Positions 1 to 9,593 of a DNA stretch of 64,000 bases are shown piece by piece. The stretch lies in NCBI RefSeq assembly GCF_025195085.2, contig NZ_JANAVY020000005.1:1-64000 (forward strand), written 5' to 3'. The notes under the pieces were generated by a model. The model was not told the DNA's origin, did no database searches, and saw nothing but the letters and a program-made list of their open reading frames with translations. The translations under genes were made by a program, and so were the position numbers. Position 1 is the stretch's first letter, and the number at the start of each line of letters is the position of its first letter. The stretch is from Vibrio intestinalis. GTDB lineage: Bacteria; Pseudomonadota; Gammaproteobacteria; Enterobacterales; Vibrionaceae.

Positions 1-630
1 TGATAATCATGCACGAGTTTCTCATATTTTTAACTTCATGATCAGATCGTGATTACCTTGAAAAGTTCCCAATAAAATAAAGTCTTTTATTTTCAGTGGT
101 TAAAGTTCGATCCCACCCTTGCCAAGTATCATCTTGAGTTTCTCCTTAAAACCTCTTTGATAATTTCGCAATCACTCTAGATGAAACATTTTTTGTATAA
201 AATATAGGCAGCAAAAAAGTGTGATGATAAAACAACCTGCACATTATGAATATTATCCTAACTTTAATCACCAAAATGAAATTAATATCAATCATTTGAT
301 TACTTATTTAACTTGATTGCATAGTTAGCCTAACCATCGACAATTATCCACATATTATCTACCACAATTAATTTACAAGCTCATATCAAAAATATCGATC
401 AAATCACAATTTAGTTGGTAAGATTTCAATAACAGATCAGCTTATTTAATTCTTTTAAAAATTTAGTACCAATCTTTAAGTGCAACATATCGTAATTTTA
501 TAAAAAACATGTACCAATGGCCGCTCTTTTACATTGACCGATAACGTCTGAAGACACACTGCATCAAACTCTCATTTTATCGGAAGGAGCAAGCCTCAAT
601 GACATATAACCATTCTAAGAAAAACCCTAA
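1..630. other. AT-rich intergenic stretch
   Basis: No credible gene is visible in this AT-rich stretch. A perfect DnaA-box-like 9-mer TTATCCACA lies at 344-352, but a single copy means little. The stretch separates the pha operon terminator from whatever lies beyond the left edge of the window. Confidence 0.5.
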
Positions 631-633
631 GGC

Positions 634-660
634 GCAAAAAAGGGAGCAAAGCTCCCTTTA
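634..660 (-). terminator. Rho-independent terminator of the pha operon
   Basis: Read on the minus strand, an 8-bp stem (AAGGGAGC with GCTCCCTT, loop TTT) is followed by a T run. It lies about 30 bases past the phaC stop codon and should end the phaB-A-P-C transcript. Confidence 0.85.
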
Positions 661-689
661 GTTTATACCTTCCATTGGATGAATGACGT

Positions 690-2495
690 TTACGCTTCTA
701 CTTCTTCCTCTTGTGGCTCAACTTCTTCCACAATTGGTAAAACTTGCTTAACGTAATCGCCCGGCGCTGCGCCTAAAACCGGGAACTGCTCACTCCCTTG
801 GTTAAATGGCTCAACTTGCTCATCTGGGTTAAAGCCCATCAACCATTGGTGCCAATGCGTCCACCAAGAACCCTCTTGATGGGTTGCATTAGTCAGCCAC
901 TCTTCAGCGCTGTCATCTAAGCTATCGTTAACCCAGTAGCCATATTTTTTCTTGGCTGGGTGATTAACAATACCTGCGATGTGGCCGGACTCACCAAGTA
1001 CAAAGGTTTTGTTACCGCCAACATTCAGCGCACCACGGTATGTACCTTGCCAAAGGGCGATATGGTCTTCTTTAGTTGAGATAAAGTAACTTGGGATCTT
1101 TATCTTGTCCAAATCAATCCAAACACCACCAATTTTCACCCCTTTATCTTGGACTAATTTATTCTCAAGATAGAGTTCACGTAACATGAAGTTATGCGTT
1201 GGTGCGGCTACATTGGTGCTGTCGCTATTCCAATAAAGCAGGTCAAAATCAACCGGACTAGCGCCTTTCAAATAGTTGTCGACATAGTAATTCCAGTACA
1301 AGCTGTTTTCGCGCAATAAGCTGAATGTCACGCTTAGTGAACGCCCATCCATATAGCCTTTAGCGTTGTTCTGAATCTCTATAGCGTTGATGACAGGATC
1401 ATTGATGTATGCCCCAACCTCTCCCGGCTGAGAAAAGTCGAGTAACGTAGTGAAGAACGTTGCACTTTTAATGCGTTTCTTCATACGTTTCGCGGCGTAG
1501 TACGCAATGGTTGACGCCAACACCGTACCACCAATGCAATAACCAGCAGCATTGATTTGCGGCTGACCAGTTATATCTTCAATCGCTGAGACGGCTTTCG
1601 CTACACCTTCTGTCACGTAATCACCGAACTCTACATGTTTTTGCGCCGCGCCTGGGTTGCGCCACGAGATCATAAACACGCTGTGACCTTGCTCTAGTAG
1701 CCAACGCACCATCGAGTTCTTTTCCCGCAGGTCAAGAATATAGTACTTGTTGACGAAAGGCGGCACGATCAATAACGGCGTCGCATTGACCTGCTTGGTC
1801 AGTGGTTTGTACTGAATCAGCTCAAACAACTCATTTTGATAAACCACATCGCCTTTAGTATTGGCAATGTCATCGCCTACTCTAAATGCGTTGTTGTTTG
1901 TCATGCGAACTTTGAGAATATCAGCACTTGATTCAAGGTCGTCTTTAAATTGGTCCAAACCTGCGAGCAAGTTTTCGCCATTTTGTTCGATAGTCAGCTT
2001 GAGTAACTCTGGGTTGGTCGCGACAAAGTTACTTGGGGAAAGTGCGTTGATCATTTGGCGAGAGAAGAAGATAAGACGCTCTTTACTTTTTTCGTCTAAC
2101 CCTTCGATTCCATTAATCGCTTCTAAATAACTGCGACTAAAGAGTAGGTAAGATTGTTTAATGAAATTAAACACTATCTCGTTTTGCCAACTTTCGTTAG
2201 AGAATCGTTTGTCGCCTCTTTCAGCTTCTACCACGCTTTCAGTATTACCTGTCAGTGCAACTTGTTGCCAAATCTCTAGCTGTTGTTGCCACCATTTGGT
2301 TTGAATTTCTAGCAGCGCTGCAGGTTGATTCGCAGCACTTTCAAAGAGCTTTGCGGTATCTTCGAAATTCACTTCTTGCATGGCCTTGTTCAGAGGGGTG
2401 TTTACGGCTGCCCTGTTCAGTTCTAATTCTTGCCACCATTGTTGATTGGTTTCTTGGAGCTTCACAAGGTAGTCCGAAAAGAAGTGTTGAAACAT
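690..2495 (-). CDS. phaC: Class I poly(3-hydroxyalkanoate) synthase PhaC
   Basis: Polymerises 3-hydroxyacyl-CoA, mainly 3-hydroxybutyryl-CoA, into polyester on the surface of cytoplasmic granules. The 601-residue protein has class I synthase length. It shows the lipase-like box GYCIGG with the nucleophile Cys at about residue 320, an Asp at about 477 (KEDHI) and a His at about 505 (GESGHIAG), which form the expected catalytic triad. The N-terminal 200 residues match the variable synthase domain, and the tail is very acidic (runs of E, residues 590-601). The ATG follows an AGGAG ribosome site. It is the last gene of phaB-phaA-phasin-phaC and is separated from the phasin gene by a hairpin terminator, so its level may be lower than that of the phasin. 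Confidence 0.96.
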   Translation of the reverse strand: MFQHFFSDYLVKLQETNQQWWQELELNRAAVNTPLNKAMQEVNFEDTAKLFESAANQPAALLEIQTKWWQQQLEIWQQVALTGNTESVVEAERGDKRFSNESWQNEIVFNFIKQSYLLFSRSYLEAINGIEGLDEKSKERLIFFSRQMINALSPSNFVATNPELLKLTIEQNGENLLAGLDQFKDDLESSADILKVRMTNNNAFRVGDDIANTKGDVVYQNELFELIQYKPLTKQVNATPLLIVPPFVNKYYILDLREKNSMVRWLLEQGHSVFMISWRNPGAAQKHVEFGDYVTEGVAKAVSAIEDITGQPQINAAGYCIGGTVLASTIAYYAAKRMKKRIKSATFFTTLLDFSQPGEVGAYINDPVINAIEIQNNAKGYMDGRSLSVTFSLLRENSLYWNYYVDNYLKGASPVDFDLLYWNSDSTNVAAPTHNFMLRELYLENKLVQDKGVKIGGVWIDLDKIKIPSYFISTKEDHIALWQGTYRGALNVGGNKTFVLGESGHIAGIVNHPAKKKYGYWVNDSLDDSAEEWLTNATHQEGSWWTHWHQWLMGFNPDEQVEPFNQGSEQFPVLGAAPGDYVKQVLPIVEEVEPQEEEVEA

Positions 2496-2514
2496 GTTTG
2501 CAACTCCTATAATC

Positions 2515-2545
2515 GGAAAAAAGCCGCCTTGGGAACAAAGGCGGC
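2515..2545 (-). terminator. Internal terminator between phasin gene and phaC
   Basis: An 8-bp GC-rich stem (GCCGCCTT with AAGGCGGC on the plus strand, 7-base loop) is followed on the minus strand by six T residues. It lies inside the operon, between the phasin stop and the phaC ribosome site. It probably gives partial termination, so that far more phasin than synthase is made. Confidence 0.75.
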
Positions 2546-2561
2546 AAAAGTAAGTCAGTGG

Positions 2562-2909
2562 TTATGCGGGAGTCACTGTCTTAAGGTTTTCCGATGTTAG
2601 CTGCTCGACATCATCTTTAAACTCTTTAGCAATGCTTTGCAGCTTGTTGCTGTCATCCATCATTTGCTGTGACAGTTTTGACAACACGCTAAGTTGTTGA
2701 CCGTTAAATGCCGTTAACGATGTAACATCTTTAACTTCACTTGCGGCTTTCATTTGAGTTAAACCCATCTCGCTGTAAGTGCGAATTGCGTTTAATTGCA
2801 GTTCTGTTAGCACTTCGACGTTTTTAGTCACTAACTTATTGAACTTGAAGTACGGTTCTAGGCCTTTTTCTGTTTGGTCAGTGAAGCTTTTGAAAAAATC
2901 GGTGTACAT
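2562..2909 (-). CDS. phaP: Phasin family granule-associated protein
   Basis: Small amphipathic helical protein that coats polyhydroxybutyrate granules. The open frame extends upstream to 3002 into phaA, but an AGGAG site eight bases before the ATG at 2909 (MYTDFFKSF) fixes the start and gives 115 residues. The composition (helix-forming, few Gly/Pro, a heptad-like pattern through about residues 30-100) fits the phasin family. Its position between phaA and phaC matches Vibrio pha operons. The following hairpin terminator suggests it is expressed at higher level than phaC. Confidence 0.88.
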   Translation of the reverse strand: MYTDFFKSFTDQTEKGLEPYFKFNKLVTKNVEVLTELQLNAIRTYSEMGLTQMKAASEVKDVTSLTAFNGQQLSVLSKLSQQMMDDSNKLQSIAKEFKDDVEQLTSENLKTVTPA

Positions 2910-2934
2910 GAGTATTACTCCTAAAAATAAAAAA

Positions 2935-4149
2935 TTAATTCCATTCGACAGATTTAACGATGACAGCGGTACCCATACCTCCGCCAACACAAAGTGAGGC
3001 AACGCCGTACTGGCCGCTACTTCGGTTTAGCTCATGAATCAGTGAAACTAAAATACGGTTTCCTGATGCGCCTAAAGGGTGACCCAACGCGATTGCGCCA
3101 CCATTTGGATTCGCCTTATCTTGGATGCTCGCAACCGAGACTTTATGCTCTCGCGCTAGCTCATGAATGACGCCTAATGCTTGCGCGGCAAATGCTTCGT
3201 TAAGCTCATAGACATCAATATCATTGGTGGTTAAATTGGCTTTCTGTAGTGCTGTAGTTACCGCTGGTACTGGCCCTAACCCCATTACCTTCGGATCGAT
3301 TCCCGCTTGTGCGTAACTAACTACCTCTGCCACTGGTTTTAAGTTGTACTTATTAACCGCGCTCTCACTCGCCAGTACAATTGCACTTGCACCATCATTG
3401 ATGCCAGATGCATTACCAGCTGTGACTGAGCCTTGCTTATCAAATGCTGGACGTAGTTTCTGTAAGCCCTCAAGGGTTGCATTCGCTTTTGGATATTCGT
3501 CAGTATCGAAGTGAACAATTTCACGACGCTGTTTCACTTCAACAGGTGCGATTTCAGCTTTGAAATGACCCGCTTCAATTGCGGCGACGGCCTTTTGTTG
3601 GCTACTCAGTGCGTATTGATCTTGCTGTTCGCGGCTGATGCCCACTTGCGATGCAACGTTTTCGGCCGTTACACCCATGTGATACTGATTAAACACGTCG
3701 GTCAGACCGTCATTAATTAATAAGTCGGTGGTGACCAAGTTGCCCATTTTGTGGCCGTTTCGCACCGATGCTGGAATCACGAAAGGGATTTGAGACATCA
3801 CTTCGACGCCTGCGGCAACGATGACTTCACCATCACCATTACGGATATGACTAACCGCGTCCATTACGGTTTTCATACCACTGCCACACACCATATTGAC
3901 GCTATACGCTGGTGTTGTTTCTGGTACGCCCGCGTACAAAGCAGCTTGGCGGCCTACGCTCATGCCTTGCCCTGCACCAATTACGTTACCAACGATCACT
4001 TCGTCTACTTGTTCACCGGCTAAGTTTGCATCAGCAAGCGCGGCTTTGATGGCAACCGCAGCAAGATCGCCCGCAGCCACGTCTTTTAGTGAACCGCCAA
4101 AAGCGCCAATTGGTGTGCGTTTTGCAGTAACTACAAATACTTTTTCCAT
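2935..4149 (-). CDS. phaA: Acetyl-CoA acetyltransferase (beta-ketothiolase) PhaA
   Basis: Condenses two acetyl-CoA molecules to acetoacetyl-CoA, the first step of polyhydroxybutyrate synthesis. Thiolase signatures are all present: nucleophile Cys at about residue 88 (NMVCGSGM), His at about 357 (GAIALGHPLGASG) and the second active Cys at about 387 (SLCVGGGMG). An ATG two codons upstream (4155) is almost on top of the AGGGG ribosome site, whereas the ATG at 4149 (MEKVFVVTAK) has a 7-base spacing, so 4149 is preferred and gives 404 residues. It lies 10 bases downstream of phaB and is followed by the phasin gene. Confidence 0.95.
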   Translation of the reverse strand: MEKVFVVTAKRTPIGAFGGSLKDVAAGDLAAVAIKAALADANLAGEQVDEVIVGNVIGAGQGMSVGRQAALYAGVPETTPAYSVNMVCGSGMKTVMDAVSHIRNGDGEVIVAAGVEVMSQIPFVIPASVRNGHKMGNLVTTDLLINDGLTDVFNQYHMGVTAENVASQVGISREQQDQYALSSQQKAVAAIEAGHFKAEIAPVEVKQRREIVHFDTDEYPKANATLEGLQKLRPAFDKQGSVTAGNASGINDGASAIVLASESAVNKYNLKPVAEVVSYAQAGIDPKVMGLGPVPAVTTALQKANLTTNDIDVYELNEAFAAQALGVIHELAREHKVSVASIQDKANPNGGAIALGHPLGASGNRILVSLIHELNRSSGQYGVASLCVGGGMGTAVIVKSVEWN

Positions 4150-4159
4150 TGTCATTCCC

Positions 4160-4900
4160 CTATTGCATGTACAAGCCGCCGTTCACCGACAGGGTTTCGC
4201 CTGTGATGTAGGCACCAGCATCACTCACTAAAAAGCTCACTGCTTCTGCGATTTCTTGTGGCTCGGCTAGTCGGCGCATAGGGATTTGGTCTTTGATAAA
4301 TTCGAGAGCTTCAGGCTTCATCATCTCAACCATAGGTGTCAGCGTATAACCAGGAGCAACGACATTAACCGTCACGCCCGAACGTGCGCCTTCGGCTGCT
4401 AACGCTTTAGAAAAGCCAATCATGCCAGCCTTCGCTGCGCAGTAATTGGTTTGACCAAATTGGCCTTTAATACCGTTAACTGATGAAATATTGATGACGC
4501 GTCCACCGCCTTTTTCGCACATGGTAGCGAACAGTGGTTGAGTCACATTGAACACGCTGTTGAGGTTAGTATCGATGACATCTTTCCACGATTCTGCGGT
4601 CATTTTCTTAAACACACCGTCGCGGGTAATGCCAGCATTGTTGATCACAACATCGACCGTACCTTCTTCGTTCAGTAACGCTGCTAAGCGCTCTGCACAT
4701 TGATCGGTATCGGTTACATCCAGTTCAAATAAGCGAACTTGTTCTTGGGTGAATCCGTTTTCTTTAAACCATTTCTGAGCGCACTCATGCTTACCTGTAA
4801 AATAAGTAGCAATAACGCGATAACCTTGTTCAACAAGTTTATTTGAAATAGCAGATCCAATTCCGCCTTTAGATCCCGTGATCAAAGCGATCTTTTCCAT
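4160..4900 (-). CDS. phaB: Acetoacetyl-CoA reductase PhaB (SDR family)
   Basis: Reduces acetoacetyl-CoA to (R)-3-hydroxybutyryl-CoA with NADPH and supplies PhaC with monomer. It is a classical 246-residue short-chain dehydrogenase with cofactor motif TGSKGGIGS (about residues 8-16), NNAG (about 87-90) and catalytic Ser140, Tyr153 and Lys157. A GGAG site precedes the ATG. It is the first gene of the operon, so the long AT-rich region upstream should hold the operon promoter. Confidence 0.95.
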   Translation of the reverse strand: MEKIALITGSKGGIGSAISNKLVEQGYRVIATYFTGKHECAQKWFKENGFTQEQVRLFELDVTDTDQCAERLAALLNEEGTVDVVINNAGITRDGVFKKMTAESWKDVIDTNLNSVFNVTQPLFATMCEKGGGRVINISSVNGIKGQFGQTNYCAAKAGMIGFSKALAAEGARSGVTVNVVAPGYTLTPMVEMMKPEALEFIKDQIPMRRLAEPQEIAEAVSFLVSDAGAYITGETLSVNGGLYMQ

Positions 4901-5424
4901 TAATAGACTCCATTCATAACAGCAAGTTAAATAGCAAAGCTAATTCTTATTTTGGCACTCTGTAATTGATGCCAAACTAAAATAAGTCATTGTCGATATT
5001 TAATTTTCGACTTTATCTATTTATTAAAATTAATCGGGAATTATGACACTTCAAATATTTTGTCAAACAATATGCATAAGGTTGAACCAGATCTCATAAA
5101 GAGTGAAATGTTATCCATATGTTATAGACAGCATAAGCAATTGAATTAACTGAAAATCAATCAATGACAAATTAGTCAAAATAGACATAACCACCTGAAA
5201 AACAAAACATTATTACGTTATGTTTGATTTTCATGACATTATTTCAATTAGTTAGCGTTTTTATTTCAATTGATAATTTAGGTAATATCAGTCGCAAAGG
5301 GAGAGTTTATTTATATCGACTTTAGTATTAGACAAAAGAAATTAACAAGCATATCAATACAACGACAATTCTTTATTAATTATGCAGATAGCATTCATTA
5401 TCAGGATTTATACTTAAGTCGAAT
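4901..5424. other. AT-rich intergenic region upstream of phaB
   Basis: This stretch of about 520 bases has no convincing open frame. It must carry the pha operon promoter. Several short A/T-rich near-palindromes are present, but none can be assigned to a regulator with confidence. Confidence 0.4.
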
Positions 5425-5453
5425 AAAAAAGCCCCAACACTGAATGCTGGGGC
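5425..5453 (-). terminator. Terminator of the RND efflux operon
   Basis: GCCCCA pairs with TGGGGC around a short loop, and six T residues follow on the minus strand. It lies about 33 bases past the RND pump stop codon. Confidence 0.85.
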
Positions 5454-5485
5454 AATATTCAAATCGTCTAATTTAAGACAATTAA

Positions 5486-8400
5486 TTAGGCAGTAATGGG
5501 TTTAATTTTGTAAATGATGGCAAATAGCACTGGTACAACAATCAAAGTTAGGACAGTTGCAAAGCCCAAGCCAGCCATAATTGTGATGGCCATTGATCCA
5601 AAGAACGCATCAAATACCAACGGAATCATACCGAGTATCGTAGTCAAAGCGGCCATACTAACTGGACGTACACGAGAAATCGCACTGTCATACACCGCTT
5701 GGTATTTGTCCTTACCCGCACTTAACTCAATATTGATTTGGTCTAGCAGCACAATACCGTTTTTCAAAATCATGCCACTTAAGCTGAGCAAACCAAGGAA
5801 AGCGGTAAAGCTGAACGGCATGTTTGTCACTAACAGGCCAATGGAAACACCAATAATCGACAACGGCACAGTAAACCAGATCACCAGTGGTTTTCTTACT
5901 GAGTTAAACAGCAACATAGTAATAATGAACATCAGCAAATAGCCCATTGGCATTGAACCAAATAGTGCTTCTTGCGCATCTTTGGACGACTCGTATTCTC
6001 CACCCCAAGAGATGCTATAGCCTTCAGGCATTGGAATCGCTTCTACTTGAGGTTTGATACGGGCAAACAAGCTCGCTGCAGTTTCATCGCCTAGCACATC
6101 ATGATCAGCTAGCACGGTTAACATACGCTTACGATCGCGGCGCTGAATAAGAGGCTCTTGCCACTCTAACGCAACGCCATCAATCACTTGTTCCACTGGA
6201 ATGTACGTTTGTAACGTAGGGCTCCAAAGTTTCACATTCGACAGTGACCCAAAATCAACACGCTCTTGCTCTGGCAAACGCGCAATGATTGGTAGTGTAT
6301 GCGTACCATCGCGTAGCAAACCAATTGGGTTACCACCAAACGACATTTGCAGAGTTTCAGAAAGGTCTTGCTTAGAAATACCTAAACGGCGAGCTTTCGA
6401 TTCGTTAAATTGAGGCACTAACTCTTTGGTGCGTTCACGCCAGTCATGACGTACGTTACGTGCACCTGGGTCAGCCAATAGTACGTCTTCAATTTGTACC
6501 GCAAGCTCACGCAAGATTTGCGGATCTGGGCCAGTAATACGTGCCTCAATTTTCGACGCTGGCGATGGGCCAAACTCCATCAATTTGAACTGGAAGGTCG
6601 CATCGTTAAAACGCGCCGGAAGTTCTTTATCTAACTTCTCTAACAGCTCGAACATGTTGTCGCGATCTGTCGTACGCACCTGTAACTGTGTATACGCTTC
6701 GTAACTTTTCTCTGGTTGATAAGTTAGCGCAAAACGCTGTAAGCCTTGACCGGTTGTGGTCGAAACAAACTCTACGTTCTCCTGTTGGCGAATGTACTGC
6801 TCCACCTTTTTGGTTGAGTCGATCGTTTGGCGGATATCCGTACCTTCAGGCATCCAAAGGTCTACATAAAACATCGGAGTATTTGATGGCGGGAAAAACG
6901 ACTGTTTTACCATACCAAAACCAACCACAGCACCGACTAATAGCACAACCATGCTACCCACTGTTAGCCAACGGAAACGCAGCGCAAACTTAAGAATTGA
7001 ACCAAAGACAGTAAACAACACACCTTTGTATGGATCTTCATCTTCACCCGCTTGCTTGTCTTCTTCCTTCAGGAATAGATCGGCAAGGAAAGGCGTTAAC
7101 GTTAGTGCAGTGACCCAACTTAAGAATAGCGAGTAACACAGTACCCAGAACAGCGAGCCCATGAACTCACCCGTCGCATCTTGCGATAAGCCAATTGGTG
7201 CAAATGCAGTTATCGCAATTACTGTCGCACCAAGCAGCGGCCACTGAGTTTGCGTCACAATATCTTTCGACGCTTGTAGTTTAGTTTTGCCCTTTTTAAG
7301 ACCAACCAGAATGCCTTCAACCACGACAATGGCATTATCCACCAGCATACCTAGCGCAATAATGAGTGCACCTAGCGAGATACGGTGTAGCTCTACATCG
7401 TTGTACTTCATCAAGATGAACGTACCAAACACGGTCAAAAGCAGCACAGCACCAATAATCAAACCACTGCGCAAACCCATTGCAAACAGCAGTACGATAA
7501 TAACGATCGCCACCGCTTGACCCAAACTAACAACGAAGTCTTGAACCGATTTATCAACCTCTGCTGCTTGGTTGTAAAAATGGTTAATTTCTACACCCGC
7601 TGGTTTGATGCTTTCTAGCTCAGTCAGTTTTGCATCAATTGCGTTACCCACTTCAACCACGTTCACGCCCGAGCCGAACGAAATCGCTAGGTTGATCGCT
7701 GGTTTACCGTTAAAAGTAACGACATTTGATGGTTTCTCTTGAATACCGCGTGTTACGGTTGCCACATCTTTTAGACGAATGAGGTTACCCGTGTCTCGGC
7801 CGTGAATGATTAAGTCTTCAAGCTCTTGCTCGCTGCTCATTGTACCGTTAGGACGAATCGTCAAAGATTGACCATTCACCATCACTTCACCCGCCGATTG
7901 AACACTATTTTGCTGCGCCAGTAAGCCCACTACCGTATTCATATCTAGGTTTAGTGCGGCAAGGCGCTCTAGCGATACTTCAACGAACAATTGCTCTTGC
8001 TGATCGCCTGCGATAGAGACTTTACCCACACCATCAACTAGCTCCAGCTCGCGGCTTAAGTAGTCTGCGTAGCGCTTTAGCTCGATGTAATCGTAATCTT
8101 CTCCTGTCAGCATCAACATAATGCCGTAAACGTCACCAAAATCGTCGATGATTTGTAGCGAGTTAACACCAGAAGGTAGCGTCGGCTTTAAGTCATTAAT
8201 TTTACGACGCATTTCGTCCCAAATCTGCGGTAGCTCGTCAGGACCGTAATCCATCTCCATGCTGACCATAATTTGCGACATACCGTTAGAAGAGGTCGAC
8301 GTAATCTTGTCGATGTACGGCAACTTACGGATCTCTTTCTCTAATGGATACGTCAGTTCTTCTTCCACTTCTTGCGATGTTGCGCCCGGATACGTTGCAA

Positions 8401-8542
8401 TCACCATCGCATCTTTAATGGTGAAAGCAGGGTCTTCCAGACGACCCAAGTCCATAAATGATGTTACGCCACCTACAGCAAGGATAACGAGGAAAAGCCA
8501 GCTGATGACTTTGTTTTTTATTGAATACTCAGCGATGCTCAC
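5486..8542 (-). CDS. RND multidrug efflux permease (AcrB/HAE1 type)
   Basis: Inner-membrane, proton-driven pump of a tripartite exporter. The 1018-residue protein has the usual RND layout: a membrane segment at about residues 10-30, a large periplasmic loop, helices from about 335, a second loop, and a C-terminal helix block. The proton-relay motif in the fourth helix reads GMLVDNAIVVVE, with Asp402 followed by Asn403 where AcrB has two Asp. The start is GTG and overlaps the adaptor stop by four bases (GTGA), with AGGAG ahead, indicating translational coupling. Two adaptor genes precede it, as in the Vibrio VexIJK and VmeTUV-type pumps. No outer-membrane channel gene is adjacent, so it presumably uses a TolC-like protein encoded elsewhere. 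Confidence 0.93.
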   Translation of the reverse strand: MSIAEYSIKNKVISWLFLVILAVGGVTSFMDLGRLEDPAFTIKDAMVIATYPGATSQEVEEELTYPLEKEIRKLPYIDKITSTSSNGMSQIMVSMEMDYGPDELPQIWDEMRRKINDLKPTLPSGVNSLQIIDDFGDVYGIMLMLTGEDYDYIELKRYADYLSRELELVDGVGKVSIAGDQQEQLFVEVSLERLAALNLDMNTVVGLLAQQNSVQSAGEVMVNGQSLTIRPNGTMSSEQELEDLIIHGRDTGNLIRLKDVATVTRGIQEKPSNVVTFNGKPAINLAISFGSGVNVVEVGNAIDAKLTELESIKPAGVEINHFYNQAAEVDKSVQDFVVSLGQAVAIVIIVLLFAMGLRSGLIIGAVLLLTVFGTFILMKYNDVELHRISLGALIIALGMLVDNAIVVVEGILVGLKKGKTKLQASKDIVTQTQWPLLGATVIAITAFAPIGLSQDATGEFMGSLFWVLCYSLFLSWVTALTLTPFLADLFLKEEDKQAGEDEDPYKGVLFTVFGSILKFALRFRWLTVGSMVVLLVGAVVGFGMVKQSFFPPSNTPMFYVDLWMPEGTDIRQTIDSTKKVEQYIRQQENVEFVSTTTGQGLQRFALTYQPEKSYEAYTQLQVRTTDRDNMFELLEKLDKELPARFNDATFQFKLMEFGPSPASKIEARITGPDPQILRELAVQIEDVLLADPGARNVRHDWRERTKELVPQFNESKARRLGISKQDLSETLQMSFGGNPIGLLRDGTHTLPIIARLPEQERVDFGSLSNVKLWSPTLQTYIPVEQVIDGVALEWQEPLIQRRDRKRMLTVLADHDVLGDETAASLFARIKPQVEAIPMPEGYSISWGGEYESSKDAQEALFGSMPMGYLLMFIITMLLFNSVRKPLVIWFTVPLSIIGVSIGLLVTNMPFSFTAFLGLLSLSGMILKNGIVLLDQINIELSAGKDKYQAVYDSAISRVRPVSMAALTTILGMIPLVFDAFFGSMAITIMAGLGFATVLTLIVVPVLFAIIYKIKPITA

Positions 8543-9591
8543 AGCTGCGCTCCTTTAATTTCCATGCCTTCTCTTAACTTGCGTAAGTTTGAGTTGATGA
8601 TGATGTCGCCACTTTCAATACCACTGGTAGCAATCGCACCCGTACCATTGATTTGCTCGATTTTGATTGGGTAACGGTGGGCGTTTTCATCTTCCAGCTT
8701 CCAAACAAAAAACTGGTTTACTTGTGAACCGGTATCAATTGCGGTCATTGGCAACTGGTAGCCATGCTGAGGGCCAATGCCTGCAGCCAGTAAATCAACC
8801 GACACTTTTACACTTGTGCCCGGTAGAATTTGCGGCTCTACCTGCGGCATTGTTAACCAAAACTCATAAGATTGGCTTTGAGGATGAAGCTCACTTGTGT
8901 GCTCTAAATATGAAAGTGTGTAAGACTGATCGTGGCCAGAAAAGCTCGCTTGAGGCTGGTACTGACGGTGATTCATACCCGGCTCAATCATCGCTAAAAC
9001 CGAATCGGACACGCTGACTTTTACGTACACTTTGTCATCTTTATACAGTGACACTACCGTCTCACCCGGCGAGATATTTTCATATTTTTTCTTATCAACA
9101 TCAGAAATTTTACCGGCAAAAGGCGCGCGTAAACGGGTATACGTTACCTGAGCTTTCGCAGCGCCTAGCTGAGCACGCGTTAACTTAAAGCTTGCCGCAA
9201 GCTGGTCTAGCTCCGCTTTTGACACCATATTCTTCTTGTGCAGCTCTTGGCCACGTTGGTACTGCTTTAGTGCTAGTTCATAGCGTGCTTGTGCGTCAAA
9301 TACATTCTGTTTCGCTTTGGTATCATCAAGCAGCGCAATCACTTGACCTTTGTTCACGCGATCGCCTTCTTGCACCAAAATTGCACTGATTTCACCATCA
9401 GTTCTAAACGCAAGCGGCGTTAATTCCGCAGGCATCGCTTGGCCGTTGATCACTCGATATTGACTAGTAATAGGAGCCTCTACTTTGTAGGTATCTACCA
9501 CTAACGGACTCTTCTCACGGTGCGCCATTTCTGCCTTACAACCAGCAAGTGCAACCACTGCCAGCGCAACCGAGGTATATTTCATACGCAT
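8539..9591 (-). CDS. RND efflux periplasmic adaptor lipoprotein (second of two)
   Basis: Membrane fusion protein that bridges the RND pump and an outer-membrane channel. A lipoprotein signal with lipobox LAGC (Cys at about residue 18) is followed by the biotinyl-lipoyl-like half motifs (EGDRVNKGQVIALLDD), a coiled-coil hairpin at about residues 90-145 and beta-barrel segments. The length of 350 residues is normal. It starts two bases after the first adaptor gene and overlaps the pump gene by four bases. Confidence 0.9.
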   Translation of the reverse strand: MRMKYTSVALAVVALAGCKAEMAHREKSPLVVDTYKVEAPITSQYRVINGQAMPAELTPLAFRTDGEISAILVQEGDRVNKGQVIALLDDTKAKQNVFDAQARYELALKQYQRGQELHKKNMVSKAELDQLAASFKLTRAQLGAAKAQVTYTRLRAPFAGKISDVDKKKYENISPGETVVSLYKDDKVYVKVSVSDSVLAMIEPGMNHRQYQPQASFSGHDQSYTLSYLEHTSELHPQSQSYEFWLTMPQVEPQILPGTSVKVSVDLLAAGIGPQHGYQLPMTAIDTGSQVNQFFVWKLEDENAHRYPIKIEQINGTGAIATSGIESGDIIINSNLRKLREGMEIKGAQL

Positions 9592-9593
9592 GA

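Noticed and set aside
2910..3002. N-terminal extension of the phasin frame into phaA
   Set aside because: The extension overlaps phaA and has no ribosome site. AGGAG precedes the internal ATG at 2909.
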